A stretch of DNA of 64,000 bases from Mantamonas sphyraenae. Its lineage: Eukaryota > CRuMs > Mantamonadidae. Below the pieces are notes generated by a model that was not told the origin of the DNA, made no database searches, and saw nothing but the letters and a program-made list of their open reading frames with translations. The translations under genes and the position numbers were made by a program. Below, in pieces: positions 52,301 through 64,000 of the stretch. How positions within the stretch are numbered: the stretch's first letter is position 1; every line of letters starts with the position of its first letter. The stretch lies in the NCBI GenBank assembly GCA_026936335.1, contig JAPMXV010000072.1:1-64000 (forward strand), in the 5' to 3' direction.

Positions 52301-52976
52301 GCGCGTGCAGGTGTTGTGACTCGAGCACCACATCCATGAATCCGAAGCATTGTGCCACTTTCTCGGAATCTTCCGCAGCGTTCGCCAGCGCAGCCCTTGA
52401 TTCTTCCAGCTGTCCTTCCTCCTGCACGCGTCCCACCAATGGGTCAATCAGTGTACGGTGCAGGTGTGGAGCAAGTTGATAACACTCTGGGCAGTTTGTG
52501 ATGTCCATGCTCACGATGGACGACGCATTCCGCGATGCCTTCCGTTCTCGCAACACCGGCGTCCGCTCCCGCAGCTCGCTCACACGAAGCACCTGCGAGT
52601 TTGCTTGCACAGCCTCTGCGTACTCTTTAAAGAGCGCTTGACGTGCTTGTGTCCAGTCCAGCTGCGCCTGCGCGGTCGGAAGAGGCGACGCGATCCCCAG
52701 CGACAACTCCGCCTGCTGGTGTTCGACCAGTTGTGCCTCTTTGACGTTCAGCAGGTCCTCATACTCCTCCACAGATGTGTCCGACGCATAACCCAGCGTC
52801 GCATCCAACTCCCCGCTTGCCAACTTCTGCACCGTCTCCATTGTGACTCGAAGCGTCTGCCGAGCCTGCTCCTGCCGCAGCTCCTCCTCACTCAATTCCA
52901 TTTTGGCCTTTGCCTTTCCCTTCCCTTTGCCCTTGTACGAGCGACTGCTGCTGTGTCGTCGCCCGCTTGAAGACAT
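49210..52976 (-). CDS. SNF2-family ATPase with inserted RING finger (RAD5/SHPRH-type)
   Basis: A frame of ~1250 residues from ATG 52976. A Gly-Lys-rich N-terminus and a ~450-residue region with a C-P-E-C pair precede the SNF2 core. Walker A is M-G-L-G-K-T-L, with L-D-E-G-H as box II and C-T-G-T-P as motif III. A RING (C-P-I-C ... C-G-H-M-F-C ... C-P-K-C) lies between the two lobes. The second lobe has F-S-Q-F-N and the Q-A-M-A-R-A-H-R-I-G-Q motif. This architecture marks RAD5/RAD16/HLTF/SHPRH-type translocase-E3 enzymes of DNA repair. The same frame stays open to 48573, but that stretch lies antisense to gp78 exon 3 and is not protein-like. Either of two splices near 49.3-49.4 kb leads to a TGA at 49210-49212, 24 bp from the gp78 stop, which I take as the real end. 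Confidence 0.85.
49321..49353 (-). repeat. CTG/CAG microsatellite
   Basis: About nine CTG units on the plus strand inside the last part of the SNF2 gene. They read as Ser, Ala or Gln depending on frame; with the proposed splicing they are Ser or Ala. Confidence 0.85.
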
Positions 52977-53310
52977 GGTGTGGGGAAAATGTTGGGTGCA
53001 TGGGCGCGGTCGCGTTCAGGTCTTTGCGACCGGATTCTCGAGCAGAGCATAAGCTCTCGAGACACGGCTTTCGCCTTGCAATCCTGGTGGCGCTGAAAAC
53101 GAAGCCCCAGGAGTCAACTGTGCTTCTGTGGCCGAAGGTCAGAGTGAAATGTTCTGTGTGGAGCGAGCTGCAACCGCGCAGGCGCCGCAACAACGACAAA
53201 TCGGAACTCGCCTTGCGTTCACCTTGCCATTCAGTGCACCACCAGACGCATCATCACGCGCGCCAATCACACATACACGCATTTGGGGGGGAATCCATCC
53301 AATCCACGCA
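52977..53310. other. divergent intergenic region
   Basis: 334 bp between the SNF2 gene and the giant receptor gene. It contains GAGCATAAGCTCTCGAGACACGG-like sequence with a short inverted match (TCTCGAG). No gene is supported. Confidence 0.4.
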
Positions 53311-56300
53311 ATGCCACGTGCACCTGCAAGTGCACACCAGCGCGCCATGGCGGTGCTCGTGCTCCTGTTGCTAGTGACCATCAAGCAAACACAGGCCATC
53401 AACCGTACGTTCTCCTGCTTGGTCAATTCTTTTCCCAGCCGTCAAGGGGCATCCGAGGCCAGCACACACATGTCTTGCGGCTGCCTCCTTGTCCAGTGCG
53501 CTGCCCAAAAATGTCACACCCCAGCACACGATTGACCCTTCTATGAACGCCCCTCTGTCCTTTCCGCACATTCCACGTACGCACAGACTATGTGAGCACT
53601 CAGACAGGAACAGACGGCCCTACGTGTGGCGCTGTGTGAGTTGGCGCCCTCCCTGCAGCAGCTTCCCCTCCCAGCACTGACCAAACCCTTGCTCCACCTT
53701 CTCTCCAATGCTCGCTCTGTTGTCTGCGTGATACAAAACAGCACGTCTCCGTGCAAGACTATCGTGAGCGGTAAGTGATTGTCCTATGGTCACAATTGTC
53801 TCCAAGGAGTGCTTCTTTTGTTGCTGACCCCCTTTTTTGTTGTCGCTGCATCACTTGCTGACCCGTCCTCCCCATCATGCCTGATTCCGCCCAGCCATCA
53901 ACAACGCCGAGTCGGGCGACTCCATCCTCCTGTACACAGGCGATTACAAGGGATTTGGCAACCACAACCTTGAGGTGAGGAGCAAATCTCTCACCTTTGA
54001 TCGTGCCACAACGTTCTCCAAGCCAAAACTCGTCTACACCGGCACACGGATGGTTCAGATCCGTGCAAACTACCAGGGCGAGACCAATGAGGGAGACACA
54101 TCTGGCTTGACCTCATTCCGTAATATCATTTTCGACGGCAACCTCTTTGCCGATCCGGCCTTTGGCAACACTGCAGGCAACGCCCTGTGGATCCGAGAGA
54201 ACGCAAACGTCTCCTTTGTGGGGTGCACGTTTCAACGATGGCGCCAGCACCAGTCGGCCGGCGCAGCGCTGGGCTACTTTTGGGACTCCGCCTACATCCG
54301 CTTCACAGACTGCCACTTTGAAGACATCCAGAACAATAATGGGTACACCCCCGGCACCAACGGCGTCATTTACGCCAACCAGGTCAAGCAGCTGATCTTT
54401 GAAGGCTGCACTTTCAAAAACATGCGTGGCGCAAAGGCCCGCGGCGGCCTTCTCTACGCCTACACGCCGGTTGAGACACGATTTGAACACAAGGTCCTCT
54501 TCCGCGACTGCTTTATTGACGACGTCAGTTCTGACGCACCAGCAGCGGTGTACGGCATCTACGTGCACGTGGACATCCAGAACACGGTGTTCACAAACTG
54601 CAAAGGCACCGATTTCGGAGGCATCATCTACACCGTGGGCGCACGCTTCGTCCTCAATGACACACTGTTCACAGCCAACGTGAACGGATACGGATCGATC
54701 ACTGGAGGCCTCGACGGCGAGTTCTACTGCAACAATTGCACTTTCCGAAGCAACATCCTGACACATCACACCAGCAGCGCGGTACGCGATCAACCCATTC
54801 CCCTCTCTCGTTTTCACTTGCTTTTCTCACGCTAACGTCTGCACCGTGCGCCGCCACACAGAATTCCGGAGGAGGGCTGATTCAACACGCAAGCACGAGC
54901 TTTGCCAAGTACGTGGTCCACAACAGCGAGTTTGTGGACAACCGGGGATTCAGCGGCGTTGTGTACTATGCTTTCCATCCCTGCTACCTGGAAATGGTCA
55001 ACGTGAGCATGGTCAACTCGCTTGCGACGGCGGGCGCAACAAGTGGCGCCACGATGAACTTTGCCAATGACAACGACGTGCTCCTCCGCAACATTTATGT
55101 CGACGGCAACCGCTTCGTCGACACGTCGCGGTGTGGTCAGTTCATGAACTGTGGCTCGTCCAGGGTGGTGTTGGATGGATCCAATACGTTTGGCCAATCG
55201 CAATTCTCCATCACGTCCAACTGCAACGTGACAGGGCCCGGCAGCGCAGATTTCTTCCGTCCCACGGTTTTGGATGAGTGCAACATCTGCTCGGGAGACA
55301 ACAGCACATGCAAAGGCTGCGACGGCGTTCCGAACTCGGGCAAAACGATCAACCCATGCGGCGTGTGCGGTCAGCCGAATGCCGATCGTCAAGCCACGGT
55401 GGTTGCAGGCACCTTTGCGGCGAACGCAAGTGCAGGGAGTGTGGCTACACTCTTGGTACAGGCCAAGTACAGTTGTGGTGTGAATCGCACGCTGGGAGGT
55501 GATGACTTTCGACTGGCAACGACCGGTCCGACTTTGCTCGGCCTGCCTACTGTCCTGCCGCACCAGGTGCGTGGTCTGTATGCACTCAACATTTCCACGA
55601 CAGTAGCAGGAGCCTACACTCTCAACCTGTACGTGGGCACAAACACGGCCACGACGCTGGCCAGCAGCCCGTACATCTTTCGCGTGTTCCCACTGGTTGA
55701 ACCATCGCTGGCACGCAGCAACGCCGTGATGTCGGCCAACACAGTGAAAGCGGGAATGTGGGCGACTGTTCGGATCCAACTCGCAGACGCATACGGGAAC
55801 AACCTGACGCACAGCCAAGCTCACCTTGCGCTGTTGTCGCTGCAGATCTCTCCTGCTACAGCCACAGCCTCTGAGCAACGTTCCATGGTGCAGAGCGACA
55901 CCGGTCTCTACCAGCTGTCCATCAACATCACGACGACGACAAGCGTCAATGTCACCGCATTCTTCAACGGGACGCAAGTCGGGGACGCACTTCCGCTCTC
56001 CGTTGTGGCTGCTGAACAGTCGGTTGCCCACTGCATTGCTGTCGAAGGACCAGCCACATCGTCCATTCCCGCAAATGTCACGGCCGAGCTGCGTATCCTG
56101 TCACGCGATCGCTTTGGCAATCCGGCTGCAGCTGCAGGCTCTGTGGACGTGCAAGCCACCGGCGCTGCCTCGGTGTCAGCCACGGCGACGCCCGATCCAA
56201 ACAGTGCCACAGCGTATGCCGTTGCCATGTCCTACCCGCAGCTAGGCATCTACCAGGTCGCCGTGAGCAAGAGCGGTGTGCACATAGCCGGTTCACCCTT

Positions 56301-59300
56301 CACTGTCACCGTACTGGGTGCAGCCAACCTGACCAGCATCCAACCTGCACTCGGGCCGCACACAGGAGGCACGCGCGTGACCATCACAGGTACGGGGCTG
56401 TTTAACGACACCACAGGTGTGCAGGGCTGCCTATTCAGCTCGCACCCCACAGTTCTCGTTCCTGGCACGGCCCAATCTGCCACCCAGATGGTTTGCATCG
56501 CTCCAGCTGCCTCGGCAGGCGTACACACGGTCCGAGTCACAAACAACAACGGCACCAGCCTGTCGCCCGCAGCCAACTTTTCCGTTTTCACTGCCCCGTC
56601 CGTGTCCTCGGTCAGCCCCTCAGAAGGCCCCGTGTACGGTGGCTTTGAGGTTACCGTCACGGGCAGCGCTTTCCAAGACACGGGAAGCGTGCGTGTACAG
56701 ATTGGCACCCAGATTGTCAGTGCCACAGTGTCGTCCAGCACACAACTCGTTTTTGTGGCTCCCGTGTCCCCACAGGGCTCGTTTGCAGTGGAAGTGTCTC
56801 TCAATGGCCAACAGTACACTGGAGACGCAAAGTTGATCCGCTTTTTGAAGCCCTTTTCCGAGTACTGCCGCAACAACGACCAGCAGCTGCCGTTTCAGGC
56901 GGACGAGCGTGCGGAAAAGAAGGTCACCTTCTATCCTAACCTGGCTCTTGTTGGTGCTTCCGCCGATCTCAGCGACGGTGGCGTGGGCGAGGGCACCAAC
57001 AAGACGCAACTGATCGACGGCGACCGCTGCTGCCGGGAAGGTGCATACAGATGTGGCATCCGTTTCAACCGCACCCAATCGGGTGACAGCTCACTGCCGC
57101 AGGCCACAGTCGTTCTGGCGCGCCCCGCTTTCATCACAGAAGTGTTGACGTCGTGGTACTCGCCGTGCCGCAACCTGCCACGCCCTTTCTACAACCTGCG
57201 CGTTTGGGACGAAGGCACACAATCGTGGACGGCTCTGCTGACCCATGTCACCGAGGCAGGCGTGCTTGGTGTCCAGAAGCCGTGTTCGGTTGTGCCAAGC
57301 GACTCGGGAGAGGTGGCGCTCTGTATTGATCTGCTCGAGACACCTGTGCACACACAACGACTGCGCGTGGAGTTCAACAACTCGGTGGCCAACATGGGCA
57401 GCAGCACCGACGGCGGCTGGCTCTTTGAGCTGGAAACCCACGGTGTGTTTGCAGATCGTGCCGTGCATCTCTCTGCAGAAGGACCAGTGACCGAAGGCGT
57501 GTCCGTCCCTTCTTCCACGCACATGCTGCTGCCCGTGGCATCGTTGTACACCCTCGACCTCAAACGCAACAAGCTGCTGTCCAACGAGAGTGCTCCGACC
57601 AATGTCACCGTGCAGCTGCTGGCAACAAAGTCCAAGGCCAAGATGGTGCTGGGCGGCACGACCACAGTTGCCTCTGCAAATGGCGTTGCCAACTTTACGA
57701 CCGTACATGCGGCGAATCTTACCAGTGGCACGTACACGCTCTTGTTTGATGCACCTGGCCTGTCGACCACCACCGTGCTGTTTTCTGTGGTGCCGGGCCC
57801 TGCGACAGCTCTTTCCATGGCTGCTGTGGCGGCCACAGGGGCTTCGGGTATGTTTCCCTGCCAGTCAGTCATCATCACCATTCCTTGGGTGGATCTGACA
57901 GTGCGTGACGCAGGCGGAAACGCGGTCGCCGCGACCGACCCCACACGTACCGTCCAGGCCTCTCTGTACCGCACCTCTGTCGGCTCCACCTCGTTGGCAT
58001 CCACCAGCACCTCGATTTCTGGCGGCTCGGGACGTTTGGAAGCGTGGAACGTGCCGGGTCAGGGCAAGGGCGACTTTGTTGTGAGGTTTCGCAGTGCTGG
58101 ACTTGCGGAAGCGACGTGGGCGATCCAATTTGCTGCCGGCGCCCCTTACCGTGTGGCCGTGATGGCCAACAACGTGACAGACGTCAACACGCAGCGCCGT
58201 GTGCCTTTGGGGCCTGTTACGTTTGCAATCGAGGACGCTTGTGGCAACCGGTACGACCCTGTGTACGCAACGGCGGGGACCACGTCGTTTTCGGTTTCGG
58301 TAGCCACAGTGAACGACAGCCTCGGTGTTGTGCCGCCCACGCCGGTGGTGATCACATCTCCGACGCAAGTAGGTGGCTGGTCCAATCTGGCTGAACTCAC
58401 GTCGCCGACGTCGGGCCACTACGTGCTGGAACTGCGCAGTGCAGGGTTGCAGCCTGCAGCCATCCCAGTGACCGTGCTTCCTGGCGAGCCAGTTCATCTG
58501 GCACAAGACGGCGTGTTTGTGTCGACGCCGTTGGCGACGCTCAAGCGACTCCCGCTGCCTGTGCTGCGCGTGCAGGCCCTGGACGCTGGCAACACGCCCA
58601 CAGGGGCCATTGACACGGCGGTGCGCAACATCACCGTGCGTGGAATCAACGTGCAGCTGGAACAGGACGAGTACAACGCCACCATGGTCAACGGGACAGC
58701 CAGCATTGCAGGCATGGCCATGCTTGCGCCCGTGGTGGGCACGCGCATTCTCAATGTGTCGTCGCCTGGACTGACCACGGTCAGCGTGTCTGTGCAGATT
58801 TCCACGGGCCCTGTGGCCAAGCTTTCCCTCGTGCTGCCCACACAGGACGGCATTGACGTACAAACTGACGCCACTGTGCGCATTGGAACCATCATTGTGG
58901 TGAGTGCCGATGCAGGCGGCACAGTGCTGGGTGCGCTCGACAACCAGGCACGCAACATCACGGTGCACCTGCCCGTCGGTATCCAACACGAAGGCACCAC
59001 GCGTGCGTTGATGACCCATGGATATGTCAACTTCACCGACATTGCTCTACTGTCGCCACCCTCCAAAACGTATGCCATCAGCGTCAGCGACGACAATGGG
59101 CTGCTGGAGAGCACAAGCTACCCGCTGCGTGTGAGCTTTGGGCCCCTGAACAAGCTCCAGATCCAAACCGCAGCGGCGATTACGGTGCACAGTGTGTCCA
59201 ACACGGCCATTGCGCGCACTCTGGTGTGGGGCGTGGACGCAGGCGGCACGTTCATCGGCAACCTGGACATTGTCCCCCGCAACGTCACTGCGTCGCTGCG

Positions 59301-62300
59301 AGCCATCAACGCATCCAACAGCAACGCAGCACTCAGTGGCACCACACAGCGTGCCCTGAATGAGAGCCAGGTTGAATTTGGTGACCTGGTGCTGCCCAAT
59401 CCGCGTGCAGGGGTGTACGAAATCAGCTTTGCAAGCGGCACCCTGACCGCAGCTGTGTTGCAGATCCGGGTCGTGCCGGGCCCTGCCTCTCAGTTGCAAC
59501 TGTACAACACCAGCCACCTGCAGCCCGTGCGTGTATCGGCATCCACTCGTCTGCCCGAATTTTACGTTCACGCACTCGATGCAGGCGGCAACTTTGAGTG
59601 CCTGGGCAATTGCGAGACAGACCGCTCCGTGTTTGTGACAGTGTTGCCCCTGGCACAACCATCTGCGCCTGTGCCCACGCTGGCTGGTTCCGTGCAGGGC
59701 GTGATGCACCTGCGCCGCACCGAGTTTGATGGGTTGCAACTTGTGCGACCCACAGCAGCCACACACACGCTGCACTTTTCCTGTGTGCCTGCGCTCACGC
59801 CAACCACGTATGCCATGTCCGTTGTGGTGGGTGTGACCACACAGCTGAAGCCACGGGACAGTTTCCCCAACCTCGACCTTGTGGCAGCACCGTCGATTGG
59901 TCTGCCAGATCTTGAATTCTGGGCCCTGGATGCAGGAAGCAACCGAGTGACGGACGCCTCCTTGTACATGTTTGCGTGGACTATGCTGCAGGGCGATCTT
60001 GTGGCAGGAGAGCGCAACGTGAGTGTGCAGGCATCTGCCATGCGCTTCACAGGCCTTCGTGTCAGTGGCAAGGCAGGCGTGCGTGAGTATGTGGTCGAAG
60101 CAGGTGGTGCCAGCAACGCGGTGCAGCCTGCACGCTTCAGTGTGCATGTGCGTGCCGGGGCGGCGGTGGCCATGGAGGTCACACGCAACATGTCGCTGGT
60201 GTCGGACAACCAGAACCCGTTGGCGCAGCAGCCTGTGTTGATTGTGGTCGACCAGGTGGGAAACTTGGTCAACGCCTCCAATGGTGTCGAGGTCAGCGTG
60301 CAGGTGGTGCCTGTGGACAGCGGCAGCGCGGTACCGGTCCTTTCGGGCGACACGAGCACCTCCTCTGCAGGCGTCATTTCCTTTGCTGCCTTTCAGGTGG
60401 TGGGTACGCGAGGAGGCACATATCGTGTGCGCTTCTCTGCGCCGAATCTGGCCACGCTGGACTATGCAGGCGTCCTGCAGATTGTGTCGTGCCCAGACAA
60501 CGAAGCCGCCGATGCCACCAGTGGCACCACTTGCTTGTGTCTGGCCGGCTACACACGCAACACTGGATCCGGGGCATGCGAGCCGTGTCCACGCAACACG
60601 TACAAGGAGGCACTTGGCGACACAGCGTGCCAAGGCTGCCCGGCAAACACGGGCACCCAGCAGATTGCGTCGTCCAGTGTCGACAACTGTGCCTGCGTGC
60701 AAGGGTTCTTTGCCTCTCCCAATGACAGGTTTGTGTGTCGCACCTGCATCAGCGGTGCCACCTGTGAGGGGGGCAGCAGCATCGTCGCGCAGCCAGGTCA
60801 TTGGAGTGCAGGTGGCAACACGTTGACGTTCTACACGTGTCCAAACAAGGAAGCCTGCGTGGCGGCAACTCGTCCGCCTGCGCCACGGGGTACCGTGGAC
60901 CCCTGTGTGCCGTGTGTGACAAGGGCTACGGCAAGTTTGGGGTGCGTTGCGAACCGTGCGGCGAACCGGGCGTCAACTGGTTTGTGCTGATTCTGTCTGT
61001 GGTTGTCCTGCTGCTGGTGCTGGCCACCCTGGCACGTCGCTCTCGCCATCGCAAGCGCTCGCAGAACGCCACCATCAAGCGCATCTTCCTCAACTACCTC
61101 CAGGTGATTGCCTTTGTGGGCGACTTTGCAGTGCGCTGGAGCTCGCTCATCCAGGAGTTTTTCAACTTCATCGGCATCACCAGCGTCGAGATTGCGTCGT
61201 ACCCGCTGCAGTGCAGCCTGGAGCCGACGTACTATCAGAATCTGGCACTCTATCTCTACATCCCGGTGGTTGCAGTTGGGGTACCTCTGGTGCTCTTCTA
61301 CACCGCCAAGCTGGTGCAGGAGTTGCGTGGCCAGACGCTGCGCCCTGGCATGGGCACGCTGGCCATCCGACTGACGCTGGTCACATTGTTCCTGTTCCAT
61401 CCGGCCATCAGCAAAAAGGTGTTTTCCGTGTTCAACTGCAGGGACTTTGGCAATGGCCAAGTGTTCCTCGTCAGCGACTACCGCGTGTCGTGCAACACGG
61501 ACGAGTACCGACGCTGGGCAGGCGGCATGGTCTTCTTTGCCATCATGTACTGCTTTGGCTTGCCTTTGTTGACGCTCGTGTACCTGACGAGGCAGTTCCG
61601 TGCGGACAAGCTGTGGCTGCAAAGCACCCAGCGACGTGTGCACTTTCTGACCGACGGCCTGCGCCCGTCCCGCTTCTACTGGGAGGTGCTCATTATGCTT
61701 CGCAAGCTGATCATCGTCGTGGTCATTGTGGTGTACAAGGAGCAGGCGCTGACGCAGCTGTATCTCGGTGCGTGGGTGCTGCTTGCATCGCTCGTCTTTC
61801 ACCTGATTGCGGATCCGTTTGAAGACGCCCTGGCTAGCCGATGTGAGCTGGGCGCCCTGGTGGCCACTTGTGTCACTCTGCTGTCGGGCATGCTCTACTT
61901 TTCAGACATTGCCGAGGCGGATCTCTACGCGCTGAGCGCCTTTCTGATCACCTTCAATGCCCTCGTCGTAGGCGTGTTTCTGTATTTGATCTTCAAGTTC
62001 TTCCTGCAGAAGCGCAAGGTGCAGATCCTGGCACATTGGGGACCGGAGGGCAAGAACCCCAAGGCGTGGGTGCAACAGACGATGGACTTTTGGTCAGACC
62101 TGCAAGGCTCAGCGGTGTTTGCGTATGTGCGTCTGCTGAACCCTGCGTTCAAGTCATCGCCAGCGAGGTACACAGAGGAGGAGATTCGAGAGCTGCGCGA
62201 CCAGTGGGACATCCTGGAGAACAAGCAGCAGCAGCAGGCACCGTCGGCAAGCGGCTCGTTGGACGTGATGGGCAGCTACAAGACGCGGGATGACCTCGCA

Positions 62301-62501
62301 CGAGAGCGCAAGCAGGAGGAAGACAAGGAACGGCTGGAGCTGGCCATCATGGAAAAGAAGATGGAGGAGGAGGAAGAACGGGAGAGGCGAGAGAAGATGG
62401 AGCGGGCAAGCAGCGTCCTGCGAGCCAAGAGTGTCAAGGCCCAGCGCAACCGCGGTGTACGTGCGAGTGTGGACTCTGTGGGCAGCAACAGCAGTGCGTG
62501 A
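53311..62501 (+). CDS. giant surface protein: beta-helix, filamin/IPT and Ig-like repeats, Cys-rich domain, TRP-like membrane region
   Basis: Exons 53311-53404 (ATG 53347 gives the better signal peptide, A-V-L-V-L-L-L-L-V), 53587-53635, 53742-53770, 53895-54781 and 54862-62501; phases close to 60860. About 2,900 aa in all. In order: signal peptide; right-handed beta-helix repeats (~50-450, opening S-P-C-K-T-I-V-S-A-I-N-N-A); a filamin-like repeat (~740); two IPT/TIG domains (~837-1023); ~1,000 residues of Ig/invasin-like repeats ending V-P-G-P. Then come a Cys-rich ephrin-receptor-like segment (~2229-2370) and ~9 membrane helices with a basic, Glu-rich tail. Such proteins occur in algae, oomycetes and other protists as putative mechanosensitive or adhesion receptors. 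The frame shifts by one base at ~60861. Confidence 0.82.
60858..60866 (+). other. apparent one-base frameshift in the giant receptor gene
   Basis: Upstream the frame reads ...F-Y-T-C-P-N-K-E-A-C-V and then leaves coding sense. In the next frame the chain resumes with G-G-N-S-S-A-C-A-T-G-Y-R-G-P-L-C. In related proteins these two halves are continuous. Reading GTGGGC instead of GTGGC at 60859-60863 would join them, so one G of a homopolymer seems to be missing. It could be an assembly error, a real mutation or recoding; no splice pair fits as well. Confidence 0.7.
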
Positions 62502-62559
62502 GGGGGTGCAACCCGCAGAACGATGAAGAATGAAAAGGCTTTTTTGCAGAATTGGCCGT

Positions 62560-64000
62560 TCAGATCAGAGTGATCGGCTCCACAGCAGGTCTGCGAGTGC
62601 CTGTACTCTCTCCGTCTGGCTGGCTATTGCCCTGTTGCGTCTCCCCTGCGCTGCCATCCGAGATCTTGACTTCAATGCCTTCTGTGTCTGCTGTGCCTTC
62701 GTCCGCGAGCGAAGGGTGTCGGCGTGCGTGCGCACGACGGCCATTCTCCATGGCCTCCACCTCCAATTCATCGCGGTCGTCGTCGTCGTCGTCATCATCA
62801 TCATCATCTTCACCGTCATCCAGCTCTTCGTCGTGATGGTAATCCTCGCGATTCCCCAGGCCATCCTGCGCTTGCGAGCCCCTGAGGTGGCTGTTGCGGC
62901 TCCATTCGTATGATGAAGTGACACCAGAGTCTGCATATTCGTCATCCTCGGCGTATTCAGCCGAACTGGAGTGTGATGGGATGCGGTTCGCGTGTGCGTG
63001 CGCCGCCAGAGCTTCAGCCACCTGCTGCGCTAGCCTGGGGTCGTTTTCATCCACCGGTTTGTACAAGTCGACCATAAATTGGCATGGGTAAGTCTCTGGA
63101 TACACGATTTCGTAGTGGCGTGGGCTGCCGATGCACAAGGGGAAGGCGTCGGGGCGGCCCAGGCGCTGAAGGCGGACATAGTCGTCTGTGATCTCCAGCA
63201 CCAGCCAACGCTTCTTGGCTTCCCTTTGTGTGGCCTGGATGAAGCCGAATTGGGTGACACAGACACTACAGCCTGTGAGGAGAGGCACGTGGACGAATCG
63301 GCGGTACTTTTGCACCACGTCGCCCTCGACGAGATGTGTGCGCGAGTCGTTGTGTGTCTGCTGAACTCCCTGTTGGTGCGCCTGTTTCAGGGCGAACCAC
63401 GTGCGCACGTTGGAGTGCACGGACGCGGCCAGCCAAGCCGGGAAAACGGTGGCGATGATGCCAAACCCGGCACTCGGCCGATCATGGAAAATGCGCAGGG
63501 AGACAATGCCGAAGAGGCAAACGGCTGTGTGGGCGGGCGAAGTTGACACACGGTCGCCGTGCATGTGGCGGGTTCGGGTGCGTGTGGCGTGTGGCGTGAG
63601 CAAGGGGCGTTTCCGTTTGTGCGGTGCAACGAAAGCGATTTCCGTGAGTCCAAACCCGTTCCTTACGGAGCATCGACACAAACAGACACTTTGTGCTGGG
63701 ACACTCTGCTATGCAAATGCGGCGTTTTAGGTTGTAGGGCACATTGCAAGGGCACAGGACACTCACCTCCGCAGCCAAAGGTGGCGAAAAACCCGGCGGC
63801 GAGGCCACAGCGATTGCGCTCAGTCTCCTCGTAGCTCTGGCCAAAAGAAAGCGTAATGTAACAAAATAATGAAGAAATGCAGATGGAGAGGATGGTGGCG
63901 ACGGCGCTGTCGGGTCCCAAGTTGGCAATGACCAGGCAGCAACCGATGTTCACAGCCAAGCCGACAGCAACGACCAGTGCCTGAGCAGCTTTGACCCAGG
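62560..64000 (-). CDS. multi-pass membrane protein with acidic tail (partial, 5' end beyond window)
   Basis: The frame is open at the right edge (63998) and runs to 63767, then (intron 63766-63525, GTGAGT...CACACAG, phase 1) from 63524 to 62560. About 397 codons are visible. Four hydrophobic segments occupy the first ~115 residues. A soluble region of mixed beta character follows (L-L-T-G-C-S-V-C-V-T-Q-F-G-F-I-Q, W-L-V-L-E-I-T-D-D-Y-V). A long tail is rich in Asp and Glu (Asp run at 62785-62820) and Ser. I do not recognise the family. The N-terminus lies outside the window, so length and topology are incomplete. Confidence 0.65.

Noticed and set aside
54832-60801. Two long minus-strand frames (about 400 and 580 codons) opposite the giant receptor
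   Set aside because: They are antisense to coherent Ig/IPT repeats, with no ATG-supported start or recognisable domain.
1-64000. Mobile elements, CRISPR arrays, rRNA genes, bacterial-type operons
   Set aside because: No transposase, reverse transcriptase, long terminal repeat, direct-repeat/spacer array or rRNA sequence was seen. Short microsatellites account for the visible repeats.

Overview
The window is one end of a linear chromosome of a unicellular eukaryote. It opens with about 150 bp of perfect CCCTAA telomere repeat, and the first gene starts only about 370 bp further in. Genes are GC-rich and tightly packed. They carry short GT-AG introns (roughly 70-320 nt, donors often GTACGT, GTGCGT or GTGAGT), stop with TAA, TAG and TGA under the standard code, and alternate freely between strands. 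Divergent start codons can be 55-90 bp apart and tail-to-tail stop codons 25-60 bp apart. The gene set (SMC5, Seh1, ENY2, UBE2C, syntaxin 16, gp78, GDP-mannose transporter, DYRK, TMEM164, TMEM41, a beta-helix/TRP-like giant surface protein) fits a free-living protist. The sequence alone does not fix the lineage.

Layout. 1-3.3 kb: telomere and a subtelomeric gene with a tandemly duplicated unknown domain. 3.3-12.2 kb: four tRNA-Glu genes (one TTC, three identical CTC) interleaved with a seven-helix gustatory-receptor-like protein, an acidic protein, a membrane-anchored GNAT, nucleoporin SEH1, UBE2C and an all-ankyrin protein. 12.3-21.3 kb: MFS transporter, TMEM164-like protein, syntaxin 16/Tlg2, a PX-AGC kinase, a Ser/Arg-rich frame and a second long multi-pass membrane protein. 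21.8-31.2 kb: WD40 protein, a ubiquitin-like/TMEM185-like membrane fusion, DYRK kinase, a small protein and a GDP-mannose transporter. 31.3-43.8 kb: USP47-like deubiquitinase, a four-helix membrane protein, SMC5, and a degenerate kinesin with EF-hands. 43.8-53 kb: ENY2, OTUD6-like DUB, TMEM41-like protein, gp78-like E3 and an SNF2-RING ATPase. 53.3-62.5 kb: a giant secreted/surface receptor with an apparent 1-bp frameshift. 62.6-64 kb: a membrane protein running off the window.

Intron-exon structures were worked out by hand from splice consensus plus reading phase. For the multi-exon genes listed with exon coordinates the phases close exactly, which is good internal evidence. Exceptions are noted: TMEM164 exon junction, SNF2 3' end, PX-kinase first exon, SEH1 start, Ser/Arg-rich frame. 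Many genes belong to ubiquitin signalling (E2, two E3-type proteins, two DUBs, a DUB-module subunit, a UBL membrane protein), secretory-membrane traffic or nuclear genome maintenance. There is no sign of operons, insertion sequences, CRISPR or viral genes.
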